Source of the DNA: a virus
Reading direction: 5' to 3' (one strand)
Virus record (IMG/VR): IMGVR_UViG_3300006033_000007
Location: 1-46,495 of that record
DNA: 46,495 nt
Shown here: in pieces, positions 21,712-30,020 of the stretch
Layout of the letters: the number at the start of each line of letters is the position of its first letter
Numbering within the stretch: position 1 is the first letter of the stretch
The notes under the pieces: generated by a model
Database searches by the model: none
The model's input: the letters and a program-made list of their open reading frames with translations, nothing else
Told to the model about the DNA's origin: nothing
Program-made: the position numbers and the translations under genes

Positions 21712-22863
21712 ATGACTAAAGCACAGAAAATTGAAAGCCGCGCAATCAACCCCTATTCATCAGCTGGCAATCTGCCTGCTGCTGCAGACGTATCAGGCGG
21801 CGTCTTGGTTGAAGCCCAGCGAGCAACCACTGAAATCATGACGGCATTCGAGGTCGCAAAGCGCTTTCCGCGTAACAGCGAACTGGCAGCCGAAAAGATC
21901 CTGAAGGAATGCAGCCGTCCAACGCTGGCAGAGCTTTCAACATACGAATACGCCAAGGGGGGCCAGACCATCACGGGGCCGACAATCAGGCTCCTGGAGG
22001 CGATTTCGCGCGCCTGGGGTAATATCCGTTTCGGATGGCAAGTCCTGGAAAGCACAAAGCAGGAATCCAGCATCCGCGCATATGCCGTCGATCTGGAAGA
22101 CAATATCATGCGCGAAACAACCTTTGCTGTCCGGCACTGGCGAGACCTGAAAAAGAGCGAGAAGAACCCGAACGGCGGATATGCCATCACTGACGAAAGG
22201 GATATTTACGAGCTGCAGGCAAACATGGCAATGCGCCGGGTCCGCAGCTGCCTGGAAGGATTGATCCCCCGCGATATCATTGATATGGCCCTGGAACAGT
22301 GCGACATGACCAGCAAAACAAGCGTCGACGCCAGCCCGGACGCACTCAAAAAGATGCTGGAAGCCTTTAAAAAGTTTGGGGTAAATCAGGCAATGATCGA
22401 GGCCAAATTCCAGGGGCTTAAGTTTGACAAGCTGAAGCCAGTCCAGATTGTCGCCTTGCGTAAAAACTATGCGGCGATCAAGGACGGTCTGGCAAAGGTC
22501 GAAGACTTTTTCGATACGTCCCTGGCAGATAAGCCCGAGGTAGCCGAAGAAAACAAGGAAACCAAGGGGCAGCCAGATCTGAAAAAGGCCGTCGAAGAAA
22601 AGAAAAAAGAGGCCTCAAAATCAGAGGAAAAACCGGAACCCAAGGCCGAAGAACCAAAGGCGGAAGAAATCTCAGTCTTTGATCTTGAGCAGCAGATCCG
22701 TAAGGCGATCAAGGATGCCAAGGACTACAACGATGCATTCGAGAAGGCGAATGAATACGCTGAAGAGCTGGCGCGCATCGATAAGGAAAAACCAGCTGCG
22801 GGTAAATCTCTGCGGGTATGGCTGGAGGCGACGATGGCCGAGAAAGAGGGAGCGCCTAAATAA
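21712..22863 (+). CDS. Putative single-strand annealing recombinase (RecT-like phage family)
   Basis: This 383-residue protein's N-terminal 230 residues contain TAFEVAKRFPRN, RPTLAELSTYEYAKGG and GPTIRLLEAISRAWGNIRFG, followed by RDIYELQANMAMRRVRSCLE. This is a recognisable phage family found next to YqaJ exonucleases and often assigned to annealing. A Lys/Glu-rich linker (about 280-325) and a helical tail follow. It would coat the 3' tails made by the exonuclease and promote annealing. Direct RecT homology cannot be judged by eye. Confidence 0.65.
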   Translation: MTKAQKIESRAINPYSSAGNLPAAADVSGGVLVEAQRATTEIMTAFEVAKRFPRNSELAAEKILKECSRPTLAELSTYEYAKGGQTITGPTIRLLEAISRAWGNIRFGWQVLESTKQESSIRAYAVDLEDNIMRETTFAVRHWRDLKKSEKNPNGGYAITDERDIYELQANMAMRRVRSCLEGLIPRDIIDMALEQCDMTSKTSVDASPDALKKMLEAFKKFGVNQAMIEAKFQGLKFDKLKPVQIVALRKNYAAIKDGLAKVEDFFDTSLADKPEVAEENKETKGQPDLKKAVEEKKKEASKSEEKPEPKAEEPKAEEISVFDLEQQIRKAIKDAKDYNDAFEKANEYAEELARIDKEKPAAGKSLRVWLEATMAEKEGAPK

Positions 22864-23438
22864 TGGAAGCGTATCCCCTGCAATGGCCTCAAGGCCAGCC
22901 ACGCACCCCGGACTATATGCGCAGGGCTGCGGCATTTAAAACGACTCAGAACACCGCGCAAATCGGTGTTCTTGAGGAAATCAGAAGGCTCGGAGGAAGA
23001 AATCCAGTGATCAGCACAATGATCCGGGTCAGAAACGATGGACTTCCGTATGCGCAGCAAGGGAAGATATCCGATCCCGGTGTCGCTGTTTATTTTCAAT
23101 ACAAAAAGAAACCAATGTGTTTTGCATGCGATAAATGGAAAACGATTGGCGACAATATGCAGGCCATCAGAAAGACCATTGAAGCCCTGCGCGGGATCGA
23201 ACGCTGGGGAAGCGGTGAAATGATGGAGAGGGCCTTTACCGGGTTCGCGGCATTACCCAATCCGGAACCACATTGGTCTCAGGTATTAGACGTGGCTGTA
23301 GGAGCCTCAATTGAGGAGATCGAGGCTGGTTTTCGTCGAATGGCAGCAAAATATCATCCCGATAGAGAGGGCGGATCATCTGAAAGGATGGCGCAAATTA
23401 ATGCTGCGCGCGATAAAGCCAGAAAGGAACGGCAATGA
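22863..23438 (+). CDS. J-domain (DnaJ-like) phage protein
   Basis: In this 191-residue protein, residues about 137-190 form a J-domain: HWSQVLDVAVGASIEEIEAG then FRRMAAKYHPDREGG with the HPD tripeptide at 165-167. J-domains stimulate host DnaK. The N-terminal part (about 1-130) contains MCFACDKWKTIGDNM, with a Cys pair, and PYAQQGKISDPGVAVYF, and is not a known J-protein region. The start overlaps the upstream stop (TAATG). It probably recruits host Hsp70 to a phage protein or replication complex. Confidence 0.85.
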   Translation: MEAYPLQWPQGQPRTPDYMRRAAAFKTTQNTAQIGVLEEIRRLGGRNPVISTMIRVRNDGLPYAQQGKISDPGVAVYFQYKKKPMCFACDKWKTIGDNMQAIRKTIEALRGIERWGSGEMMERAFTGFAALPNPEPHWSQVLDVAVGASIEEIEAGFRRMAAKYHPDREGGSSERMAQINAARDKARKERQ

Positions 23439-23854
23439 TCATTCCCGCTCTATCAATTAAACAGCCGTGGGCCTGGGCTATCATTGACGGCCACAAGTCG
23501 ATCGAAAACAGGGATTGGAAAAATAAACCCCGTTATCGTGGACCTCTTCTGATTCACGCCAGCAAATCCTACGACAAAACTGGTGCATCCTGGATAAACG
23601 ATCAGTTTCCTGAATTAAGGATCCCCAATCTGTATGTCGGTGAAGGGATGGGAGGCATCGTCGGTATCGCTTATTTTACCGATATTGTCCGTTATAGCGA
23701 ATCCCCATGGTTTTTTGGTCCATTGGGGCTTGTTCTCGAGCAGGCAAAGCCGTTACCATTCTTTCCGTGCAAAGGTCAGCTCGGGTTTTTTAACGTGGAT
23801 TATCCGGATGATCTTTTTACCAGAAACCTACCACCTATGCAGGAGACAGCATGA
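23435..23854 (+). CDS. ASCH-domain protein B
   Basis: This 139-residue paralogue of the protein at 15745-16194 shares the pattern QPWAWxIxxGHKxxENRDW near the start and PCKGxLGFF near the end. It lacks the longer tail of protein A. Two ASCH copies in different operons suggests separate duties or a duplicated acquisition. The ATG overlaps the J-domain gene stop as ATGA. Confidence 0.8.
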   Translation: MIIPALSIKQPWAWAIIDGHKSIENRDWKNKPRYRGPLLIHASKSYDKTGASWINDQFPELRIPNLYVGEGMGGIVGIAYFTDIVRYSESPWFFGPLGLVLEQAKPLPFFPCKGQLGFFNVDYPDDLFTRNLPPMQETA

Positions 23855-24168
23855 GAGGCTTTTTCAGACCAATGATGGCAGCGGCAATGATTGCCCTGGC
23901 AGCCCCAGCCGGACACGTTGGAGTCCGGAACGATATTCAGCCGACTGTTGAGGCACAGAAGCCCCAGCGCAAGGGAAAGGGCCGGGGAAAGGCCACCGCA
24001 AGGGACTGGAGAGATCGGAACAAATACAGCGGCGCGCAGCTTCGAGACATACGCATGAAAAACGGTGTTGGATGGGTCACAAACCCGGGGGCAGCCCAGA
24101 ACATGCAGAGAATGTTTAAGCTATGGCATGACAAGAAATTTGGTGACATGACAGAAAGCTCGGCGTAA
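23851..24168 (+). CDS. Small exported basic protein
   Basis: This 105-residue protein has a signal-peptide-like N-terminus (MRGFFRPMMAAAMIALAAP), then a Lys/Arg/Gly-rich segment (QRKGKGRGKATARDWRDRN) and a helical tail. Export to the periplasm followed by nucleic-acid or envelope binding is conceivable. No family was recognised. It overlaps the ASCH gene by four bases and is the last gene before the terminator. Confidence 0.5.
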   Translation: MRGFFRPMMAAAMIALAAPAGHVGVRNDIQPTVEAQKPQRKGKGRGKATARDWRDRNKYSGAQLRDIRMKNGVGWVTNPGAAQNMQRMFKLWHDKKFGDMTESSA

Positions 24169-24197
24169 TATTTCGCCACTCCCTGTTAATGAGACTG

Positions 24198-24234
24198 AAA
24201 GGCCGCTGGATTTTCCCACAGCGGCCTTTTTGTT
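24198..24234 (+). terminator. Rho-independent terminator of recombination operon
   Basis: AAAGGCCGCTG (24198-24208) pairs with CAGCGGCCTTT (24219-24229) around a 10-base loop, followed by TTTGTTT on the plus strand. It lies between the last plus-strand gene and the convergent spanin gene. Confidence 0.85.
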
Positions 24235-24680
24235 TATTTGCGATTTCTTTTCTCGACCCAGTCCTGAAGTGCGCGCAGCTGTGCGCCTATTTCTTCGCAG
24301 GAGGTTGCGAGGTCGATAAGGGCTGGAGCCATGACTCCACCAGTGCCAGAAAGCCTCCCTGGGGCTTCTGCATCAGATCTGCCGGGGGGCTGTTGTATTG
24401 GTATGCACTGGTCCGGCACGTTGTTGAGCAGGCGCTTAAGGCGAGTATTGTCACGGCGAATAGCAGCGTTTTCTTTTTGGAATGCATCGGAGGCCTCATA
24501 GTTGATTTTCTGTTGCTGGTCACAGGCTTCGACGGCGGCGATCGTTTCCGTCAGATTTTTCTTTAACGCCTTAATATCCTTATCCTTCAGATCGATGACA
24601 AGATTCTGGGTATAAATAACGGCACTAAGTCCGGCTATCAACAAGACAGTGACAGCAAGGGCGATTAATCTTAACTGCAT
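24234..24680 (-). CDS. Inner-membrane spanin (Rz-like)
   Basis: This 148-residue protein has one N-terminal membrane segment (LRLIALAVTVLLIAGLSAV, 3-21) followed by a periplasmic helical region (about 25-90), including ENAAIRRDNTRLKRLLNN. This is the layout of inner-membrane spanins. It would join the outer-membrane partner to fuse the two membranes at lysis. Cysteines may link it to itself or the partner. The o-spanin gene is nested inside in another frame. Confidence 0.75.
   Translation of the reverse strand: MQLRLIALAVTVLLIAGLSAVIYTQNLVIDLKDKDIKALKKNLTETIAAVEACDQQQKINYEASDAFQKENAAIRRDNTRLKRLLNNVPDQCIPIQQPPGRSDAEAPGRLSGTGGVMAPALIDLATSCEEIGAQLRALQDWVEKRNRK
24287..24487 (-). CDS. Outer-membrane lipoprotein spanin (Rz1-like), nested in the Rz-like gene
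   Basis: This 66-residue product is read in a different frame wholly inside the Rz-like gene. MHSKKKTLLFAVTILALSAC is a basic start plus hydrophobic core ending in the lipobox LSAC, so Cys20 would be lipidated. A short periplasmic chain with prolines (NSPPADLMQ, STSQPPAKK) follows. Nested Rz/Rz1 is a known arrangement. I chose the ATG at 24487 over a longer reading from 24523. Confidence 0.75.
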   Translation of the reverse strand: MHSKKKTLLFAVTILALSACSTTCRTSAYQYNSPPADLMQKPQGGFLALVESWLQPLSTSQPPAKK

Positions 24681-24897
24681 TTTTTGGGGTCCTCATGTAT
24701 TGATACGATCCGCGCTGTCCTCGGCGAATAAGCTTTCCATGTTCGAAAAGATTCTGCAGGGATCCATTGATATTAGATGACGTAGATCTCCATCCTTCAA
24801 GAAGGATCATCCGGTAAAGATCGTCCGCCGTGAGCCATATAAAATCGGTCATCAGGTCGTAAACTATTTTTTTCGTTGTATTTTCACGCAATTCCAT
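24625..24897 (-). CDS. Small hypothetical protein, possible winged helix
   Basis: This 90-residue protein includes FIWLTADDLYRMILLEGW and SSNINGSLQNLFEHGKLIRR, a helix-turn-helix-wing-like alternation. A role in lysis timing or late regulation cannot be excluded. The start overlaps the endolysin stop by one base (TAATG), and the gene overlaps the Rz-like gene by 56 bases. Both overlaps support translation. Confidence 0.5.
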   Translation of the reverse strand: MELRENTTKKIVYDLMTDFIWLTADDLYRMILLEGWRSTSSNINGSLQNLFEHGKLIRRGQRGSYQYMRTPKNAVKINRPCCHCLVDSRT

Positions 24898-25751
24898 TAA
24901 ACGCCAGCTTTCTTCGCCACTTCCCGGCGACCGACAACAAAGAAATAAATACCCGCTGCGGCCAAAATAGCGACCAGGGCGAAGGCTGCGAAGGCCCAGG
25001 GGCCGGAAATGCCGTCGAAGAATGAAAGGCCTCCAAGCCCCGCAAATCCCATGCCGCCGCCCCAGGAAATCTTATCCTTGATCCAGTTCGGTTTATCGGG
25101 GGAAGCCGTATCATCAGATACGTCTTCTGGGACTTCCTGCTTCAGTGCCTCGTTGATGGCAGAAAGGAATGGCCCGTAATAGTTCTCGGCAATATGAGCA
25201 GCCTTGTCGGTGCCGTTGATGATCTTGCGCGCTCCGATCGGATCATCGGTCCATTGATCAAAGAAGTCCTCCAGGGATTTGCCGGTAAAATCTCCCTTTC
25301 CCGTGCTGCCGCGCATCATTCCCTCGAACAGGATTTCTGCAGCGATATCCGGATCCAGGGCCAGATCAGGATCCCGCATTAGGGGCTTTTGCAGGATCTT
25401 TGAAAAGCGCGCGTAATTATCAAATCCGGTGATTTGGACGTATCCACGCCCACGGTATTTGTATCCATCCCCAGCCTGCTTATTTCCCAGGCGCTGGCCG
25501 ATCTTTGTGGATGGTTCGTATTTGTCGAAGTAGGCCTTTTTCCCACGCTCGGTGATCGGCTGCATTGTGAAGGCTGTTTCATGGAAGGTGGTGGCCAGCA
25601 TATAGGCCAGGTGGCGCGGATCGGTTCCTCCGCTTTTATAGAATTTGTCGATTATTGCGTTAAGGCCTTGGACTTGTTCCTGGGTCAGGCGACCACCGAA
25701 CGGGGAGGATCTTGCGTAGCTGAAAAAGGTGGTCTTGTTGAAATTCTTCAT
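24897..25751 (-). CDS. GH19 chitinase-like endolysin with C-terminal membrane segment
   Basis: In this 284-residue protein the GH19-type core spans about 20-210: AYMLATTFHETAFTMQPITE with the probable catalytic E58 and E68, and YRGRGYVQITGFDNY. It cuts the glycan backbone of peptidoglycan. The C-terminus carries a hydrophobic segment, WAFAAFALVAILAAAGIYFF, followed by a basic tail, predicted to anchor the enzyme in the membrane. That is unusual, because most GH19 endolysins are soluble. It lies in the lysis cassette with holin-like and spanin genes. Confidence 0.85.
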   Translation of the reverse strand: MKNFNKTTFFSYARSSPFGGRLTQEQVQGLNAIIDKFYKSGGTDPRHLAYMLATTFHETAFTMQPITERGKKAYFDKYEPSTKIGQRLGNKQAGDGYKYRGRGYVQITGFDNYARFSKILQKPLMRDPDLALDPDIAAEILFEGMMRGSTGKGDFTGKSLEDFFDQWTDDPIGARKIINGTDKAAHIAENYYGPFLSAINEALKQEVPEDVSDDTASPDKPNWIKDKISWGGGMGFAGLGGLSFFDGISGPWAFAAFALVAILAAAGIYFFVVGRREVAKKAGV

Positions 25752-25770
25752 TGTTTCCCCTTAAGGATTT

Positions 25771-26061
25771 CTATGGATTTTTTTTCTCCATTTTATTCTC
25801 CAGCTTTGTAACCCTTTTTTCAAGGTCATTGAACTGAAGATCTCTGACCTTGCTGCGCTGGTCGACAAAATCAAACGTAACATAGTTTTTTGCGCTATCC
25901 CCGAAAATTTCAACCTTGGTAGTAAGGACGGCCATCTGGTTTGAAAGATTTAGGAGCATCGCCCCCGAGCCTAGAAGAACAGCCGTAATGATACCCAGAA
26001 GGAGCGTTTGAATATGCTTTTCCATCGGTCGCTGTGCCTTTTCGTCGTCTGTCTGATCCAT
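25771..26061 (-). CDS. Holin-like single-pass membrane protein
   Basis: I chose ATG 26061 (MDQTDDEKAQRPMEK), with AAAGGCGTAAAT upstream. The 96-residue product has one membrane segment, IQTLLLGIITAVLLGSGAML (about 17-36), then a charged coiled-coil C-terminus (DLEKRVTKLENKMEKK). Position next to the endolysin fits a holin or antiholin. The topology (one segment, long charged tail) also suits a lysis regulator. Confidence 0.6.
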   Translation of the reverse strand: MDQTDDEKAQRPMEKHIQTLLLGIITAVLLGSGAMLLNLSNQMAVLTTKVEIFGDSAKNYVTFDFVDQRSKVRDLQFNDLEKRVTKLENKMEKKNP

Positions 26062-26117
26062 ATTTACGCCTTTCATCGGTGGCTCAGTAAGAAAGCGTAC
26101 CAAAAGAGGCGTCTTAA

Positions 26118-26735
26118 CTACAGGAAATAAATTATACCCATTACAACCAAACAGAGAGCTGTGCGGATCGTTCCGTTCAGTAACTCTGCTGGCAAAGTGT
26201 CCGGGGACGCGATCCAATAAGACCACGCCTTTATAAGTCCCGTAAGCATAAGAGCGCATCCGGCCCCGACTTCGCCACTAAAAATGCAGACGAGGCCGGC
26301 AGGCAGTCCAACCAGAAATCCGGTCAGAAAAAGACCGAACAGATTTCTAGTCAGAAGGCCCTTATAGACCGATTCTTGGTAAAAGATTTCTTCGTCAGTT
26401 GTGAAAACATAAGCTTCTGGGAATTGCGCGCGCCAGTCCCGGCCAAAGAAAATACGCACAATGAAATCCACACCAGGCATATCGCCGCCCAGTCCCTTCA
26501 GGACTCTTTCAAGGAAATAGGGGCCATGGCCTACTGCCAGACCGACAATTCCGCCGATCGCCAGAAGTCCCCACCATCCACCGACCTGAATTGCCGGGGC
26601 CACAAAAAATCCGATGCATAGAAGTCTTTCGACAAGTTCAGGCGTCTTTGGTGGACCGCCGCCATCCATACGACCGTATAGAGCGCCTGAAAAGCAGCAC
26701 AGAATGAAGAATGCAGATGCGAGGAAAACAATCAT
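26118..26735 (-). CDS. Multi-pass membrane protein near lysis cassette
   Basis: I chose ATG 26735 (MIVFLASAFFILCCF), with AGGGATTCCTTT upstream, over an ATG at 26777. The 205-residue product has about five to six hydrophobic stretches, including WWGLLAIGGIVGLAVG and LFGLFLTGFLVGLPAGL. No family was recognised. It may be a holin, a superinfection-exclusion protein or a membrane modifier. The lysis-cassette position favours one of the first two. Confidence 0.5.
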   Translation of the reverse strand: MIVFLASAFFILCCFSGALYGRMDGGGPPKTPELVERLLCIGFFVAPAIQVGGWWGLLAIGGIVGLAVGHGPYFLERVLKGLGGDMPGVDFIVRIFFGRDWRAQFPEAYVFTTDEEIFYQESVYKGLLTRNLFGLFLTGFLVGLPAGLVCIFSGEVGAGCALMLTGLIKAWSYWIASPDTLPAELLNGTIRTALCLVVMGIIYFL

Positions 26736-26786
26736 AAAGGAATCCCTAGTTCCCCCAAATTCCCATGCGAACAACATTGGCCATGG

Positions 26787-26981
26787 CTATTCCTCCAAAG
26801 GATTGTACTGATTTGTCTGAAAATTCCATTTTTGATGGGCATGATCCGGAGGAAAGGGCACCTCAATTGATCCGGGAGGTACTTTCTGAGTAGCGGCATC
26901 AGAAATAACCTGACCATCCTTAAATAGATCGCAAAAACCTCCGATATAAGTACCATCCTGTTGAACAAAATATTTTGTCAT
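26787..26981 (-). CDS. Small protein after tail fibre, possible fibre assembly factor
   Basis: I chose ATG 26981 (MTKYFVQQDGTYIGGF), with GGGGTGAG just upstream, over a start at 26993. The 64-residue product has PPGSIEVPFPPDHAHQ in its middle. It follows the tail fibre genes, the usual place for fibre chaperones, and the motif style resembles small fibre-associated proteins. No firm family. Confidence 0.5.
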   Translation of the reverse strand: MTKYFVQQDGTYIGGFCDLFKDGQVISDAATQKVPPGSIEVPFPPDHAHQKWNFQTNQYNPLEE

Positions 26982-26983
26982 AC

Positions 26984-28111
26984 TCACCCCCATGCTCTCA
27001 CAACAAGACGCCAGCTGCTCAGCGTTATATTACTTACTAAACCCGTCGATTTATGAACAACAGACAGAGTAGTTGACGCATATCTCACGCCTATATTGGT
27101 CGCGTCCGGGAAGAGTCCAACGCCTCTGCTGTTTGTTCCATCGTAATCATTAAAGGGACCGTATGGAACTTCATCTCCTACAGAATAACCCGCATTTGCT
27201 GTGGTGCATTGTAAAACTGCAATGCACAATTTAGGAGAAGTTGGAAGTCCATGCGTTAAAGTTAACCCGCCAGCAGCCGTAATGGTTTGCTGAGGACTCT
27301 CATAAAAATCGCTGAAAGATAGAGAATTTCTAATGTTGGATGGGGTGACAGCGCGATTTGTGTCTGTTCCTGTCTGGAATTCTGCATCTGTTGAAAGCTC
27401 AACCGCACCCGATGCGCTTGTTGTTGCAGCCGGGAGAACAGAGGCGTTTAATTTATCGCCTGCGCCAATTAAAGGAACGGTTCCGTTCGTCGTGCCTGTG
27501 TTCACGAACGCGGCGCTTCCCAGTTCGTCTACGGTCAGAGTGGTCTTAATCCACTTCGCCGCGCCCACAGTGGCGTCAGTGCACAAGAAAGCCTCTCCCG
27601 TTCCCGTGCTGTTATACCAGATTGAACCGGGAGAATAACCGTCCCCGGAGTCATCATTTACCGTAGGATCAGTTGTGGCTGCATAATTGTTAAACGGGGG
27701 AGTAACGATAGCATCAAAGTCAACGAGCAATTGCCAATTAACAGGATCAGAAAGAGCGTTTCCAACATTATCAGCGGTCAGAGATTTATAAAGCTTGACG
27801 GTCCCGGATTCGATGGCAACGCAGTTTTGAAAATACGTTGTGGTTGCATCATACTCAGGTATTCCACGCTGAAGAATGTAGGCGATTTGTGACGTGACTA
27901 CATAGTTTATGGCCTGATCTTCTTCAAGACACGGAAGTCTGCTACCCGTTAAGGTAATATCATTCCATCCGTTCTCCCATGCAGGAAGCGCCTGAAGAGT
28001 CCCCACATTATTGGTGAGATTGAATGTCCCGGCGCGCGCAGAACCGGGCTGTCCGTTGTTTGATGAGTTGCCTCCGAAAATCTTTTGAAGCACGCGGGGT
28101 AATGCTGGCAT
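26984..28111 (-). CDS. Tail fibre protein A
   Basis: In this 375-residue protein the N-terminal about 130 residues share pattern and order with tail fibre protein B (RVLQKIFGGNSSNNGQPGSA; PEYDATTTYFQN). A repeat-rich shaft (about 150-260, with STGTGEAFLCTDATVGAAKW and AVTPSNIRNS) and a distinct C-terminal tip follow. The fibre probably binds the host surface, the shared N-terminus attaching to the baseplate. The tip is unrelated to that of fibre B. Confidence 0.8.
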   Translation of the reverse strand: MPALPRVLQKIFGGNSSNNGQPGSARAGTFNLTNNVGTLQALPAWENGWNDITLTGSRLPCLEEDQAINYVVTSQIAYILQRGIPEYDATTTYFQNCVAIESGTVKLYKSLTADNVGNALSDPVNWQLLVDFDAIVTPPFNNYAATTDPTVNDDSGDGYSPGSIWYNSTGTGEAFLCTDATVGAAKWIKTTLTVDELGSAAFVNTGTTNGTVPLIGAGDKLNASVLPAATTSASGAVELSTDAEFQTGTDTNRAVTPSNIRNSLSFSDFYESPQQTITAAGGLTLTHGLPTSPKLCIAVLQCTTANAGYSVGDEVPYGPFNDYDGTNSRGVGLFPDATNIGVRYASTTLSVVHKSTGLVSNITLSSWRLVVRAWG

Positions 28112-28119
28112 CTTTTTCC

Positions 28120-29253
28120 CTACAGTTTGATTAAGAAGTTGCAGATGATCGTCGGCTGGACGTTATTATGCGGGTCACCACCACCGGAAGAGTTGACCGT
28201 AAATGTGCTTGATCCACCCTGTCCTGGGCGGATCACATCCCTGATGGCGCTTCCTGGCTGATCGGTCGGCGTGGCCTGCAAATAAGTAAACGTGTGATCA
28301 TGAGGACCGTTTTCTACCCCTTGGAGGGAGTGCGATTCTGCCCCCCCTGAATTGCCGAGGCCATTACCGTTAACACCACCCGGCTGACCCGACAAGCGGC
28401 CTGCGTTACCGATCATATTTCCTCGGCCTGCCGGGACACGATCACGCATATCAACGACCGCGATCTGCCTGTGCGCAGCCCAATCTGCGGCGGCGGAAAC
28501 GCCTTTTGCCACAGCAACCCCAGCCGAATCATAGACCTGAAGGGCTGCTCCGGAGGCATTCACGCCTACGTAGTTGTAGGCTGCGGCATTCCAGTAATAT
28601 TTGAAGAGCTCTTCGGTGTCGGCATTCGCCCGGCTGGTCGCATTTGATGATGCATCGCCAATGGTTCCGCAGGCAAATACCCAGCCATCCTGCGCCGTCT
28701 CCCGGGTTGTGCCTTTCCAGTCGCCCGTTATAAAGCCGCATTCGGCCAGAAGATTCGGGGTGACGATTTTGGTGGCATTGTTCGCCCTAACATCGGCCAG
28801 AGTCGCCAGCATGGCAATCCCTTTAACCGAAGTCGTCGCATCGCCGACTGTGGCGGAAAGGTCCTGAAGGAACGTCCAGTTCAGGTTATCGGTAAGTGGA
28901 TTTCCGACATTGTCGTCAGTGATGCTGCCGTAGATCTCATAGGTACCAGATTTCTTTACGATGCTGTTCTGATAATACGTTGTCCCGGCGTCATATTCGG
29001 AAATGCCTTCCTGGAACAGATACGAGATCTGGGTTGTGACCATGTACTGAATGGCCTGCATTTCCTCGAGGGTCGGAAATTTTTTGGTCCCGATAACTGC
29101 TTCCAGCCATCCTTCGTCATACGCTGGTTTTGACTGAATGACAGTGATGTCGTTTGACAGGATTTTGGTGTTGTCGGCTGCGGACCCGAATACACCATTA
29201 TTGCTTGCCGCGCTTGCAAATATTTTCTGGGTCTTGCGAGGTATACGGGCCAT
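28120..29253 (-). CDS. Tail fibre protein B (collar-like C-terminus)
   Basis: This 377-residue protein's N-terminus (RKTQKIFASAASNNGVFGSA; EYDAGTTYYQN) is paralogous to fibre A. Its C-terminus has VENGPHDHTFTY and HNNVQPTIICNFLIKL, the ending of tail-collar or short-tail-fibre proteins. The histidine-bearing loop is typical of metal-binding fibre tips. The start overlaps the stop of the upstream adaptor gene. Host-range variation between the two fibres would be expected. Confidence 0.85.
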   Translation of the reverse strand: MARIPRKTQKIFASAASNNGVFGSAADNTKILSNDITVIQSKPAYDEGWLEAVIGTKKFPTLEEMQAIQYMVTTQISYLFQEGISEYDAGTTYYQNSIVKKSGTYEIYGSITDDNVGNPLTDNLNWTFLQDLSATVGDATTSVKGIAMLATLADVRANNATKIVTPNLLAECGFITGDWKGTTRETAQDGWVFACGTIGDASSNATSRANADTEELFKYYWNAAAYNYVGVNASGAALQVYDSAGVAVAKGVSAAADWAAHRQIAVVDMRDRVPAGRGNMIGNAGRLSGQPGGVNGNGLGNSGGAESHSLQGVENGPHDHTFTYLQATPTDQPGSAIRDVIRPGQGGSSTFTVNSSGGGDPHNNVQPTIICNFLIKL

Positions 29254-30020
29254 CAGGACACCACCGTTATCTGATTATACACGAGGAACGTCCCCTCCTT
29301 TGTACCATAATCGCCGTAGTCGGCAAATCCTTCCGTGAAGGCGGGATCAAGGTTGCCATATGAGGCAAAGCCAAAAAACTTCCCGGAAACATTCTCAATC
29401 AGACTGATTCCTACGCCTATAGGACGAGGAAGAATGCTTTTTGTTATCGACGCCAGAATAATTGCTGTCATATTTTCTGAGAGAAAATAATACATATGCA
29501 TGTCGCCAGGGCTGTCCGGACGGACATCGGTGCCGAAATAATTAAACATGCCGTCATCTATTGACTTGTGGCTGTGGTTAATATTGTTCTGCAGGATCTT
29601 CAGTTTGATAATGACCCGGAAATCGTCATCGCTGAGGCGGTTCTCCACGGACAGGATTGAATTATAGTTCATTGTCCCGTTGTATTGGTAATCGTCAAAA
29701 TTGGCGTAATCCGTGAAGCCGAATTTTTCTTCTGCATCAGGATCAACCTCGACATAGTCGGTGAACGCGTAATAGTCCTTCGGTTCGTTCGTCGTGAAGA
29801 ATCGGTTTACCCCAACGTACAGGCCGAGTACATCCAGCTGAATCCCGACCGCAGTGTCGACGTTATAGGCGTCCCGAATATCAATAAGGATGCCGTTCGC
29901 CAGGAGCGTTTCTATGAACAGGGAAATCGTCGCGCGCGCGTTTGGCTTGTTGTTATACTGGATAATCAACAGATTTGTGTAGTAATCGACAATTTCCTGC
30001 ACGGTCTGATCATCTGCCAT
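29253..30020 (-). CDS. Tail fibre adaptor / baseplate protein (DUF2612-type)
   Basis: This 255-residue protein begins with helical QTVQEIVDYYTNLLIIQYNN, then IRDAYNVDTAVGIQLDVLG, the DUF2612 pattern. Short Tyr/Asp-rich repeats follow (FGFTDYANFDDYQ, GFADYGDYG). It lies directly between baseplate J and the tail fibres, so it probably connects fibre to baseplate. The start overlaps the baseplate gene stop by one base. Confidence 0.78.
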   Translation of the reverse strand: MADDQTVQEIVDYYTNLLIIQYNNKPNARATISLFIETLLANGILIDIRDAYNVDTAVGIQLDVLGLYVGVNRFFTTNEPKDYYAFTDYVEVDPDAEEKFGFTDYANFDDYQYNGTMNYNSILSVENRLSDDDFRVIIKLKILQNNINHSHKSIDDGMFNYFGTDVRPDSPGDMHMYYFLSENMTAIILASITKSILPRPIGVGISLIENVSGKFFGFASYGNLDPAFTEGFADYGDYGTKEGTFLVYNQITVVS

